A stretch of DNA of 64,000 bases from Sipunculus nudus (Eukaryota > Annelida > Sipuncula > Golfingiida > Sipunculidae): the NCBI GenBank assembly GCA_026874595.1, contig CM049314.1, positions 24,251,729-24,315,728 of the forward strand, read 5' to 3'. A program made the translations under genes and the position numbers. The notes under the pieces are model-generated. The model did not search any database, had not been told where the DNA came from, and worked only from the letters and a program-made list of their open reading frames with translations. Shown in pieces: positions 10,801-22,697 of the stretch (the first letter of the stretch is position 1; every line of letters starts with the position of its first letter).

Positions 10801-12640
10801 CGAAATAAAAAATAAGCACGCAAGTATATTATCTCACTTTCATATATTTGGAACTTGTGTGGTTCCTACGCGAGTTTTATGAGTACTTTCGCGCCCTATA
10901 GCGTCTTTAACGAACTCTGACAGGTTTATTTCTGTTTGTTTCTCGAAACCACTCATGGTGGCTGCAATTTTGCGGACACAAGAAAACTCGGATGCCACAA
11001 GTCGCTTGTCGAAAACGTCATTATTATTTTGATTATTATTATTATTATTATATTTATCATATTTATTATATTTATTATTATAAAATATGGAACTATTAAC
11101 GCTTTATTTGTATTTAAAAACAACTCTTGTCTCGGTATCCACCTGCTCTCTCAAGCAGGTGCCAGTGGTTCCATAGTAAGGAAAACGGGACATGGTCCAC
11201 CAGAAAGGATATCAATGAAAACAACCATAGGATAAAGCTTTATACTATTAGCACGCCAGTTGCGGTGTCCGGATTTCTGCAGATGAACACGGTAAGCCAA
11301 CTGGTGTTAAGATTTGGGTTATTTACTTTATCTTATTTTTCAGGGGTTAATATACTGCCGTAATTTGCCATATGGCGCCGGTCATGTCAAAACCCGCTGA
11401 ATTTCCAAGCATCTGTACCAAACAGATTGTAGTTAGTATACCGCCCGGCAGGCTAATCGAATTCTTCCCTGGAAAATGAACATCTGAAAAATTCCATTTT
11501 TTCCCTCATGTCTCATTACGCAAACAAATGGCTGATTGTAATTCAAAAGGGAAAATAAATTACCGGATATACTACCTACATGTAGCTTAGTGATAAACAT
11601 TTGCAATGAAATCTGCATATAATCTCAATCTGTTTATTTGGCAGAATACAAAAATTTCCCAGTGAAACAACCGGCACATGGAGTAACTGTCTCAAATTCA
11701 CTTGTTTTATACATTGTTTAAGTTCTGTATTTGAGTAAACACTGTCCATGTCCGTCTGTTTCCAACAACGTGACTGCTTGAGCCGAGGTTCGATCCAGTG
11801 CATACTCACTCCGAAATGAAGAGAAGACACACGAATTACAGAAAAATTCATGATTTGTGAAGTTGCGGGGTACGGCAACCAGGTGGGTTGCCCGCTATAT
11901 TTATATTTTGCGCCGCTGATCGCGCCCGATGCAAGCTTATTTCCAGCTGTGCACAGGAGTAACCAAACGGTTTTAGAACGAAATATTGCCAGACACCAAT
12001 TTTTTTTCAAGGGAAAATACTGCGTTTGACGTATATTTAACATACCAGGTTTGTAAATAGATCCCTTTAAAGAGATAATTAAGGTAAGAGGATCAATGGT
12101 AAAGCTGCCGAAAGTTCTGTAGCCAAATTCAAAACAACAAATTTAGCTGTCACAATCTTATTTATTTCTTTTATTTTGCCTCATAAAAAGACTGTCTAAC
12201 CATCCAAGAGATACTTGGGCCTTGTTCAGGGATGGACAGGGTGTATGTCTCATTCACCTCTGGAAAAAAATAGGGGAAAAGTACCTTTTGTCCCGCTCAG
12301 TTTTGGATAATAGGACGAATACTTTTTAACACATCTGTTTGGAGAAATTTCATCCTCCAGATTGTTTCTTCACGTCTTAATCTTTCTATTACTGATTTCA
12401 TATCGAAAAATTATTAGGAAATAGTATGGGTTAACTGATATTTTGGTATAATGTTGAACGTCCGTAAATGGGGTTATTTAAATCGAATTCAAATTATGAA
12501 TAATTAAATGTTGCAAATTTTCCAAATCCTTTTTTGAATTTTTCACCAAAATTTAGTCTGTAATATATGGTTTGAATGACGAAATTATGATGTTGTGGAA
12601 GGAGGACTTTTTCCATTGTGGATTTGGATAAGGGGATAGG
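7813..12640. other. Gene-poor stretch
   Basis: I see no exon pairs, RNA genes or full transposons here. It contains a (GT)n tract near 8730 and a (TTA/TTTA)n tract at about 11025-11085. An unrecognised 81-codon open frame at 9655-9900 has no supporting context. A 155-codon minus-strand open frame at 11576-12043 also matches nothing I know. Confidence 0.5.
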
Positions 12641-12644
12641 TGGT

Positions 12645-12866
12645 CAGGGGCGAATCCAGGATTTAGAAAAAAAGGGGGGGGGGGGTAGCAACCCAAGATA
12701 ATTAATAAAAAAAACTCTAAAAAAGATCCCCAGGTCTGGAAAAGGGGGGTCCAGGCCGAAAAATATTGTCTGAAGCCCTTAAAAACGTTGCTTCTGATGA
12801 AAAAGGGGGGTCCGGACCCCCTTGACACCCCCCCCCCTCCCCCCACACCCGCATCCGCTTCTGGTG
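12645..12866. mobile_element. CAGGGGCGAATCC-type TIR element
   Basis: It begins CAGGGGCGAATCCAGGATTT and ends GCATCCGCTTCTG, imperfect inverted copies of each other. The interior carries G-runs and C-runs that pair (AAGGGGGGTCCGGACCCCC). GTGGT lies directly outside both ends, a possible 5-bp target duplication. Related copies or fragments occur at 28467-28520, 41849-41962 and 49014-49190. It is non-coding. Confidence 0.6.
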
Positions 12867-13439
12867 GTTGCCAGGAATTTAGAACGAGGTTCATTTTTCA
12901 GAGACCGAGGTGCGATCGTGTCCATATTCAAGTAGATTGTTTTAGTCACATGACCTCAGTAAAGAAGGCGAATGCTGCTGGTGTCATGCTTCACGTGATA
13001 GAATTGACATGGGGACCACTTTGAGTTCAACCCCTGAATACCAGCCGAGCGGAACGCCGAGCAAAGGTCTTAAAGCGTGTCCATTGCGTTTCATCCTTAC
13101 TGAGGCTCGTGCACCTGATCTTCCCGTCACGGCTCTCTCTATTCATAAGGTATGTTTATATAAGATTTTGTGCCAAAATCGATTCTGTAAACCTTCACCA
13201 TGTGGTACTGAGATGTAGAAATGTTCATAGATCCTCAGGCTTCACAGAACAAGGTAAGAACATTTCTAGAAGAGGCCGCGTGTGTGTGTGTGGGTGTGTG
13301 TTTGTGTGCAGTGTGATCTTTTGTAAGCCCTGATGTGACATACAAGTACGACGTTAAGGAGATGTTTAAATTAAACGTTGGACAAAATCGCATTTCCGAC
13401 CGCTGTGGCGTGTTGAAGTTATCCCACATAAAAACAAAC

Positions 13440-13447
13440 GCACACAG

Positions 13448-13480
<33 letters not shown>

Positions 13481-13482
13481 AT
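13440..13482. repeat. (CA)n(TA)n microsatellite
   Basis: CACACA tract running into TATATA. A (GT)n tract also lies at 13278-13311. Confidence 0.9.
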
Positions 13483-14278
13483 ATAATAAAATAAAGCTTA
13501 TGAACCAACATTCTGTACACATTTCTTTAATTATGAAATATTTTTTATTCCCAATAAAAAAATTCGTGGTTGTCAATAAAAGGGGGGCATATGAATATAT
13601 GGGGTGGTGGGAAAGATAACACTTGGTAACTGCTGTAAAGGAGATCCTGGCCCCTTACATGTTGATACCATAAGTTACTCCATGTACTCTAAGAGAACGT
13701 CATAGACACATTACCTATACACCTCAGAAAAGCAATGTTATGAACATAGAACATGAACACAGCCCCGTAATACTGCCGCCTTTTTTACCTGAAAACATGG
13801 TTCCTGTAGTATTTAAACTTGAGCCATCTTTTAATTAGAGTAACACCTCCGGGTTCCTGCAACCAAGGTTAGGTTAATAAATAGAAGATAATTTAACAAG
13901 GTATATGCAAATAATGGTGTTGTTTGATGGGGGGTACGAAACTCGTGGTAAATGTCGGGAAGTGTGGCTGCGAGTCATCCCGACCCCTCAACCCAATCTG
14001 ATAGATCAGTTGACGCCACCGACCACAGGTATTTCTTATAATATTTCTTTTAAAAGCAGAACCCCATGACGTTAATGCAAGCGAGACGTCCCTTCGGGGC
14101 TCACCACATTCACTATTAGTAGTTACATACAGACCTGTCATAACAGACAGCGACACACTTTGCGTTTTGTCATCATGATCAGTAATTATAAACATGGGGT
14201 TAGCTAAAAAGAAAACGCGTTACCCCATTCCGCCAGTAAAATATCGTATGCACCGACTATATTGTAATTATGACAATA

Positions 14279-14280
<2 letters not shown>

Positions 14281-14324
<44 letters not shown>
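14281..14324. repeat. (TA)n microsatellite
   Basis: Uninterrupted AT dinucleotide tract between non-coding sequences. Confidence 0.95.
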
Positions 14325-14327
<3 letters not shown>

Positions 14328-14540
14328 AATTAACAGTCTGTGTCTGTGTCGAGTAACTGTAGACTGAACGTGCTAATTAACAGTACTCTGTGAGCTCTTT
14401 ACCATTGATCGGGATGAACTACCTTTTCATATGATTTGATAGATACATCCTCATCAAAATCTATACTACGTCTCGATTGACTCTCGCATACAAAAAGGAA
14501 AAAGGTAGAAGCCAACTCACTACGAAAACTCAGTCACTAT

Positions 14541-14980
14541 TAGGGCTGTTTCAATGTGCTGATATATCGATACATATCGATACGCCACGTCGATACGGTT
14601 ACAGATACGCTATGCATGCTGTATCGTCGTATCGATGAAACGGGAAAACAGTCCCAAATACAGATACAAGTCATAAAAACCCTAACCTAAACTATAAGTG
14701 AATTATTTACAAAGCTTAAGCTTCATTTTATCTCTTATATGACCTCTTATACGATTTAAATAGGATCACGTATTGTCGTATGATCGAATGGATGAGGAAT
14801 GTATACGGTTCTTTCATCCAAATGATAGACTAAAATAATGTTCTTTATTTTATTTATTTTCGAAAAACTTGCACAAAGAAAAACGAAGCGTATCGTCAAT
14901 ACGCATCGGGTTTCGCCTTCAGTATATCGCAATATGTATTACGTGTATGTATCTAATAGGCTGATCGATACTCAGCCCTA
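14541..14980. mobile_element. hAT-like MITE with 8-bp target duplication
   Basis: The element starts TAGGGCTG and ends CAGCCCTA, a perfect 8-base inverted pair. The adjoining 8 bases are GTCACTAT on the left (14533-14540) and GTTACTAT on the right (14981-14988), one mismatch apart. Eight-base duplications and CAGGG-like ends are hallmarks of hAT elements. The interior is non-coding and full of TCGATAC/GTATCG motifs. It lies about 260 bases upstream of the first DUF885 start codon. A diverged relative is at 43127-43990. Confidence 0.75.
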
Positions 14981-15169
14981 GTTACTATAACAAGGCTTAG
15001 ATGGTCACGTGAATCTTCTATCCACCACTTTTCCTCCTTCATGCGATCTTCAACATCTCGGGGTACACTGTCATATTTACTAAAAGCCAGCTGACCAATT
15101 CAGACAACCAAAGATATCAATGTCCAGATGCATTCTGATACCTGATAATATTCTGATAGTACCTGATGT

Positions 15170-15177
15170 TATAAATA
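15170..15177 (+). promoter_or_regulatory. Possible TATA box of the first DUF885 gene
   Basis: TATAAATA lies 61 bases before the next likely exon landmark and 68 bases before the ATG. It would place initiation near 15200. However, a pyrimidine tract ending TTTCAG at 15213-15218 suggests a 5'-UTR intron, in which case the promoter is further upstream. The call is tentative. Confidence 0.3.
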
Positions 15178-15237
15178 AGTAAAATAACCCATGTTTTATT
15201 GATTTTATTGAGTTTCAGGTGTTTACTGAGAGTCAAC

Positions 15238-15283
15238 ATGCGTCTAAGAGACTACGCTGTTCTGATGACCCTGGCCGTAGTGG
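15238..15283 (+). CDS. Exon 1 of the first DUF885 gene: start codon and signal peptide
   Basis: ATG is followed by MRLRDYAVLMTLAVVG, a basic start and a hydrophobic core, split in phase 1 at a GTAGGT donor. The paralog has an exon of the same role and phase at 52969-53026. In both, a splice-acceptor-like tract ends 19-24 bases before the ATG, so both may have a non-coding first exon upstream. Confidence 0.8.
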
Positions 15284-18200
15284 GTAGGTTATATGGCTGT
15301 AAATTAGAGAAGATGTCAGGATTCAATTACATTCTCATTTCAGAAATTTAGTTTTAATTTTCGATTGAATTCTTCATTGAATTTAAGATTTCAATAAATA
15401 ATCGAATAGCAAAAGTGCAGTGCTTTATATTAATAGCAGAATACATGCATCTAAGTAAAGTCTAGAAATCATAAGAACGTATATAAAACATAACATGATT
15501 AAACACTCAGGAGAATTATCTAAAAATAACTATTTTCTAGCGGCTCGGCCTGCTGAAGATGATCTCTCTGGTCTGATGGAGGAGTACTACAACTGGTCGT
15601 TGTCACAGTTCCCAGAGACCGCGATCTCCAGGGGCATGTACGAGGACAGACTGACTAACATGACACTAGAAAACTACGCTCAGATCAAGGTAAGAAAGAG
15701 AGTGTATTGCACGATGCCATGATTGCCGTCATCTGTAAAAAAAAGTTTTTTCTCACATAATCATAGATACAATACAATTATGAGGTCACATGGCAAAAAT
15801 CGTTTGTGGGTTTGAGTTGTGTGTTTTTCATTCAGCATCCACTGCCAACTGCATTTGATTTTTGTCATTTTTATACAGCGTGTAGCAGAAATAGCCTCGT
15901 TCAAAAACTAGTTGAAACAAATTTATGTAGGAAAGGGGATGTATAAGCTTTCATCTAATATTTCACAAATGGTCAGATATATCTTTTTCAGGTATATAGA
16001 AAGAAACAACTAGAAATGCAGTCTGGGAATACATGGCTACCCTAACCAAGATCCTAATGAAACTTCCATATGTTTTTTCAGAGTCTAGGTTCACTAGCAC
16101 GGTTCACAAATAGGCTGTAAACCATACGCAGGTCCCTCATAACATTGAATGGCCATAGCCATCACCCGGGGCATAGAACCTCACCATAGTACAGCCCCCA
16201 TTGAATTGAAACATATCTTGTTAATCCATATTACTCTCAAAACTTGATGTTTTGTTCCTCGAGTGTAACACTAACCCTGCACATAATATCATCAAGGCCC
16301 ATTTATAACATTTTTTGCTAACCAACAAACCAACACAGAAATCTACAAACTGGACAAAGGCCACCTGACTGAGGTAAAATAAAAATCATACTGGCAGATA
16401 AGCTCGAAATTTCACCAATATTATATCAAAATATTCACTTTAAAAATCTCCACTGACGCAGCTTCTTTTTTGTTGTTAAACATTAAAACTTCTCAGCGAC
16501 ATTTTCCATTTTTGCATCTACGTCAGATCGTTGACTCATTGGATTTAAATAATATGAATCAACGAAAATTAATGTACTTTTAGGAAACGGCCGAATGAAC
16601 TTAGTTTATCATTAGGGTTCAACATGAACGATCCGCAAGTCGCCCGAGGAGAATACAGATTGGTGTGGGCAGGTACCCTGGCTTTCCAACTCGTTCCTGG
16701 CAAGCTCAGTTTATTAAAAATGAAAGGATGACCTATCTTATTAAAACCTAATGTACAAACAAATATACTTATGTGTGTGTTTGTGTGTTTGTTTACAACA
16801 AAACCCGGGCAATCTCGAACGGAATCTAATGCGGAGATGAGCCGATAAAGAATCGATTAGATTTAGTTGCGGAACCGGCACATGATCCGGATCCAGGAAC
16901 GTCATCGAGAGATGTTCACAAATGTACAGTCAATTATGCACCAATGAACCCGGGAATGTGGACCGAATAATTGAATAATTTATTTGCTATGAACAATAAA
17001 TAAATTTCGAGGACTACTAGTTTTCCTTTGAGGACCGGTGAGTTTGGTCTAAGGATGAGCGTTGCTTTTCTGCTAATGACAATTATGATTATGACTTAAA
17101 ACATTTTAGGATACATGCAACGACTTTTTAGAGCGACTTAAGAAGATAAAGAAAGAAGGACTAGAAGGTCAGAGTCTTGACAACTACGAGGTCTTCGAAG
17201 TCGAACTGACAACGATCGTCAGAGGATATGCATGGGTACAGTGAGTATCCCCCCACCCCCTATCTTCCTATATTTCTATTGAATTTTGGGCCTTCCCAAT
17301 TGTTCATATCAATTCTCAAGGTCAATCAAACGTATTCCAAATCTCATCATATTATAATATAACACACCTGCCTATGAAAAATTATTCATAAAGATTTTGC
17401 ATAAACTGAACCCAGTTCCTTAAGGAAAAACATTTTTTCTATCTATGTTTCCACACAAAAAAAAAACATAAGGTTGTGTGATTTGTTCGAAAGCTATCGA
17501 CACATCCATGAGCACTGTCAACTCGGCAGTGTCGTCACGCCCAAGAAAAATACTGCTCAAACATAATGCCCTTGCCGGCTGCTCAAACAGCTCCATTGGC
17601 TTCCCGTCAAGTACCGTATACAATACAAAATTGCTGTTTTTGTTTACCGCCGTTTTGATAACTCACTTTCATCATATTTGACTGAAAAAAATATTAACCT
17701 ATCGGCCTTTGCGTACGCTGCGCTCGGCTGGCGGAAATCTTCTTAAGGTACCAAAGCGTAATATGAAAATCGGTGAACCTTCCTTCCGTTTCATAGCCCA
17801 AAACATTTGGTATTCACTTCCCATTACACTTAGAAACTCTCCCACTCTTGTATCGTTGAAAACTAATTTAAAAACGTATATCTTTCGTCAAGCTTTTGGT
17901 AATTAGTATCCATTTTTTTTCTGGGTCAGACACAGGGAGTAGATTTCCATGAAATTGTATGTGAGTATATGTGTGTGTGTGTATTGCGCTGTGAGTCGGA
18001 CCATCGAAGAATTTGGCGCTATATAAATACTATATAATATTATTATTCTTCTTCTTATTATTATTATTATTAATATTTGAGTGTCTTCCAATCATTTTCC
18101 ATTTTGGCGACTTGACACTTCTGTTTCGATCCCCTTGTTTTTTGTAATTGAAGATTACCGAGTTCACATTGAGATTATAAGTAGATGACACAATGTGGAT

Positions 18201-18650
18201 GATCTCTATACTTAGAAGACAAAGGGAGCCATTGGCTACTATATAGTACAATTTTAAATATTTTACCACACAATTTTTTTTTGCACATACCTTGCCCATT
18301 TTTGAAAATTGTCAATAAATCTTTTATAACATTTATGTAAACAAATAATTATTATTAAAAACAATTCGTTTCATTCTTTTATTATAAATTACAACATCCA
18401 CAGGTACGGAACATTGACACCTATTAATTTTCTGTACGGAGAGCTTCAGGCGCCCTCGTGGCCTCTTTATGTGGTGGTTGACGAAGAGAAAGATCACGTG
18501 AATTACGTCAAGAGACTCCGAGCTTATGTCGTGCAGGTAGGTAAAGATTACGCGATATACGCACCGTGAGTCTATGAATTTCAAGGTTTTATATTACATG
18601 CAGGGCTAAATGACGATCCAAGTCCACAAAGGAAGAGAAAGAGCACATGA

Positions 18651-18684
<34 letters not shown>

Positions 18685-18990
18685 CGGGTCGTATTGGGTT
18701 TATGTAATGTAACAAACAAAAATCAGGAAAACTAAGGGGGGCACGTGCCTCTGTGTCCCACTCTGTATCCGCCTATATGATTAAAATCAGGTATAGCGCA
18801 ACAATTTTGATGTGAAAGACAATAAAATTTCTTCAGTAATATACTATTATTAGTATTAGGGTGTTGGATCTAGGATTTTGTCGGGTTTAAAGAATAATGT
18901 TATCCCGCACACGCAAATGCACATCCTCTTGCCAAAAAGTCGGTTCACTGTCGATTGGTTGTAAAATCTCTCTCTCTGTCTGTCTGTCAC

Positions 18991-19071
<81 letters not shown>

Positions 19072-19094
19072 ATATGTATATCTATATATATATG

Positions 19095-19191
<97 letters not shown>

Positions 19192-19295
19192 CCAAATAAG
19201 CTTTCTTTTCTTGCGAAGCGGTTAGAGTGCCGGCATCTATGCATGCCGTGCGGGTTCGATTCCACGATCGGCCCATCAGTCATTTCTCACCCTGT

Positions 19296-19346
<51 letters not shown>

Positions 19347-22105
19347 TTTTTACAGGTCGGTCAAGGTATCGAACTAATGAAGTTGGCGATAAAACTTAAT
19401 AGGACATTGCACAATGTCACTGTTGTGAGTATATACGTGTACCTCAAATCCACTCTGTCTAATACATAATATCAACCCTTCAACTAAGTCTGTTTTTATA
19501 AGATATCGTTTCCATATTGGTTAAATGTGTATGAAATCCCCCTTTTTTATGTATACAGGTACTTCGAAATATTCAAGGATTTTGTTGACCCCACGTCTTC
19601 AACCACTTTTTTCTAAGATGGAATTATTTCTAAGATTGTTAAAGGTTCGCCTTTTAACAAGATTTTAAATTCAAATATACGATTCAAAGGTCTTCCTTTT
19701 ACCAAGATTTTAAATTCAAATGTACGATTCAAATTTCGAAGGTACAACGATAGTGCATTATGCTCTTGTCTGTATTTAATTAGTGATTAATGATATTTGC
19801 AGAAGGATGTCCCGGAAATCATTGAATCGCGTATTGATTACTCAAATATGTCCGTCTTCCTGTATCCCTATGCAAGGGATACATTCAAGGATAGCTTCCC
19901 CGAAGATAAAGGGTTAATATTTGTTTTTTTATCATTTTCAATAAGTCATTTTACAACTGTTTCAAGTGTATAACTTGTAAATGAATTGGCTGTTAGTAAA
20001 TCAGACAATTCTATTTTTTTCCCAGTTTCACAATTAATCAGTAAATTTTGTAATATAATTCGAGCACATCTGATACTATAAAAAGGAAGTAGGTCCACAT
20101 TTGTCCTCCATGTTCTCTGAAACCGCCCAAGATTTTAATATTTCATCGGTAGGTGGACTTTATATGGAGAAGCAGAGGATGTTGTATTCAACGAAGTGAA
20201 CCCAGCTTTAAAAAACCTGATTAAATTCATCAAAGATGTAAGTATCATTCACTGGTCGTGTTTCCGTATGAGCCATTGCCTTATGTACTGAGTGTAAAGA
20301 TAAGGTTTCAAGATGGCAAAAAATGGCTGGAACAGTTTGTAACTAAAAAATAAACCTAACAGAGAATATTCTTAAAATATTTATCCTCTACATTTATTCT
20401 GTTGATAAGCAGCATTCATTAGAAAAAATTCTTCTTACTTATTTGTTGGTACTTAATACACTGGAGAACCTTTTATATTTTATCTATGTTTCTTAGAACC
20501 ATCAAGAAACCTAACAATAGTTCTTAGGGGAACCTCGTAATGCTCTATCGAGACTTCATCTGTGACCTCTATAACACTTCAATTGAGAACCTCTAAAGTT
20601 CTAGACGTTTTGGCAGAACCGCTTTAGTTATGGGTTTCAAATATACTTTCCCCGCAAAGACGCAGCCTAAATTGACCTTAAAGATCCAATATCCATGTAA
20701 GGATCACCATTTAAAGTCATGAAAGTGATTAATGTAATCCTAACTTTTTCAGAAGTACACGGACATTTTGTTTTAACTGTAATTTTGCTGATGGCGTATT
20801 AATGTGATCGTATGTATTATCATTCAATTATATAACCCTTTAATTTATACTAGCTTTACTTGCAGAGGCAGAGACTTAACATTTTTCTATTTACGATCTT
20901 TATAAAATCGTTTTGCAAAAGAACTATGTCAAAAACGTTGTATATTCTAGTTATTTATAGCAGGTATTTTATTGGCAATACATTGCGTTCTTTCATCGTT
21001 GTGTGTTTTAAATAAGGTGTATATGAAACATACACGTGAAGGACTGGGGGTTGGAACATTGGATTCTGGAGTTGAGTATTACAAGGCTTGTCTAGACTAC
21101 CACATCTCACTAGATATGACCCCGCAGGAAGTCCATGATCTCGGACTACAGGAAGTAGACCGCATCGAGAAGGAAATGGAAAAGGTACGTCACTGGCCAC
21201 ACTCCACACTGCGCAGACTCGGACTTATAAGAGAACTACGCTGTAGACTGGTACCCCGCTCTATTATGGCACCGCTGCTCTAGGCCAATCTATGCTTGGC
21301 TGAGGGCCTTTATAGAGCAGGGTACCAGTCTAACAACGCTGCTGTTCAGTTGTTGTTAGACTCAACATCTGACCCCCACAGTGCACTGGGGTTCGTAGTA
21401 CACCTGCAGCGTAGGTACAAACAGAGTGAAGAGGACAATGTAGTCCGTTCAAGTGTATTGGATAAGAACTTTTTAAAGCACAATACATAAACATGGGTAC
21501 TTTTTATTGGCAAGGACTTTGCATAGTAAGTAATATTTTGTAAGCATGCGCATGTGAAATGTAAACATTGTCCATGAAATGTAACAAATTTTTAGTTTGA
21601 TGTTTAACAGTTGAGACAAGTAGTCCCGGCCGTCCAGCAGTGCCCTTCGAGTAGAGACTACCTCTTGCGAAAGGGTTTCAAATACTCTTACACATAAAAT
21701 AATGTATAATATGATGGCAAACTGTCACCTTTGTTCGTGAAGGAAGTCATAAACTTTCGGGCATAATCTTAACGATTATAACGCAGAAAAGTGAGAGACT
21801 TCCATTCAGAAGTGATCATATGTCCAAGTACAAAATCCTGTGACAGTGATAATGCTTTCTTAATAGCTATAGGTTAAACAATATAAATATGTATGGTGAT
21901 TCCACCTCTAGGGCTATTAACAGTAAAGTCTTAACTTTCTTTTTTTTGGATGAGGAAAAGGTTTCAAAACACAAGCTGTTGTATTTTACAAACAGGTCCA
22001 GCGTCGGCTTGATTTTACCGGAACATTCCCAGAATTCTTCAAATATCTGAGAGAGAACCGGACGTCCGATTTCTTTGGATTAACGGAGGTAAGCAGTTCC
22101 GAGGG

Positions 22106-22166
<61 letters not shown>

Positions 22167-22177
22167 TATAATATAAA

Positions 22178-22218
<41 letters not shown>

Positions 22219-22614
22219 TTCACATATTTGCTTAGGCGATGATCATGGTGGTCGTTGGTCTTGCATTCTAAAGCAGAAGCAACCAAGTATAAATAATTAT
22301 TTAGGCAACAACATTCAGCACGCTTTGTTTTTAATACCGTGTGTGTGTGTGTGTGTGTGTGTGTATCCTTATAAAGATATATGTTATGTTGATGACAGGA
22401 GGAGATACTGGAGCGATACAGAAACATCCTGATCAAGAGGATTAATCCCAAAATGAAAATGGTGTCGAGCAAGAATCCAAACAAAAAACTGATGTAACGT
22501 ATATTTACATTTCTTTTCTTATAAGAGCTTAGTTTATTATATAAAAGCAGGAAAAAGAACATTTATTATATCACTCATAAGTTTGTTATCCAATGCTTGA
22601 TTTCATATACCTTT

Positions 22615-22697
<83 letters not shown>

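Noticed and set aside
13010-13150. GC-richer segment ending AAG|GTATGT, considered as an upstream exon
   Set aside because: No matching acceptor, motif or partner exon; an open frame alone was not enough.
18897-19377. Long open frames reading IYIYIY or SLSLSL
   Set aside because: Translations of TA, TC and GA microsatellites; the same applies at 433-990, 22080-22562, 26051-26293 and 43516-43815.
22399-22499. Apparent stop (ATG TAA) at the end of exon 10
   Set aside because: The TAA lies inside the GTAACG donor. Splicing at 22493 keeps the frame into exon 11.
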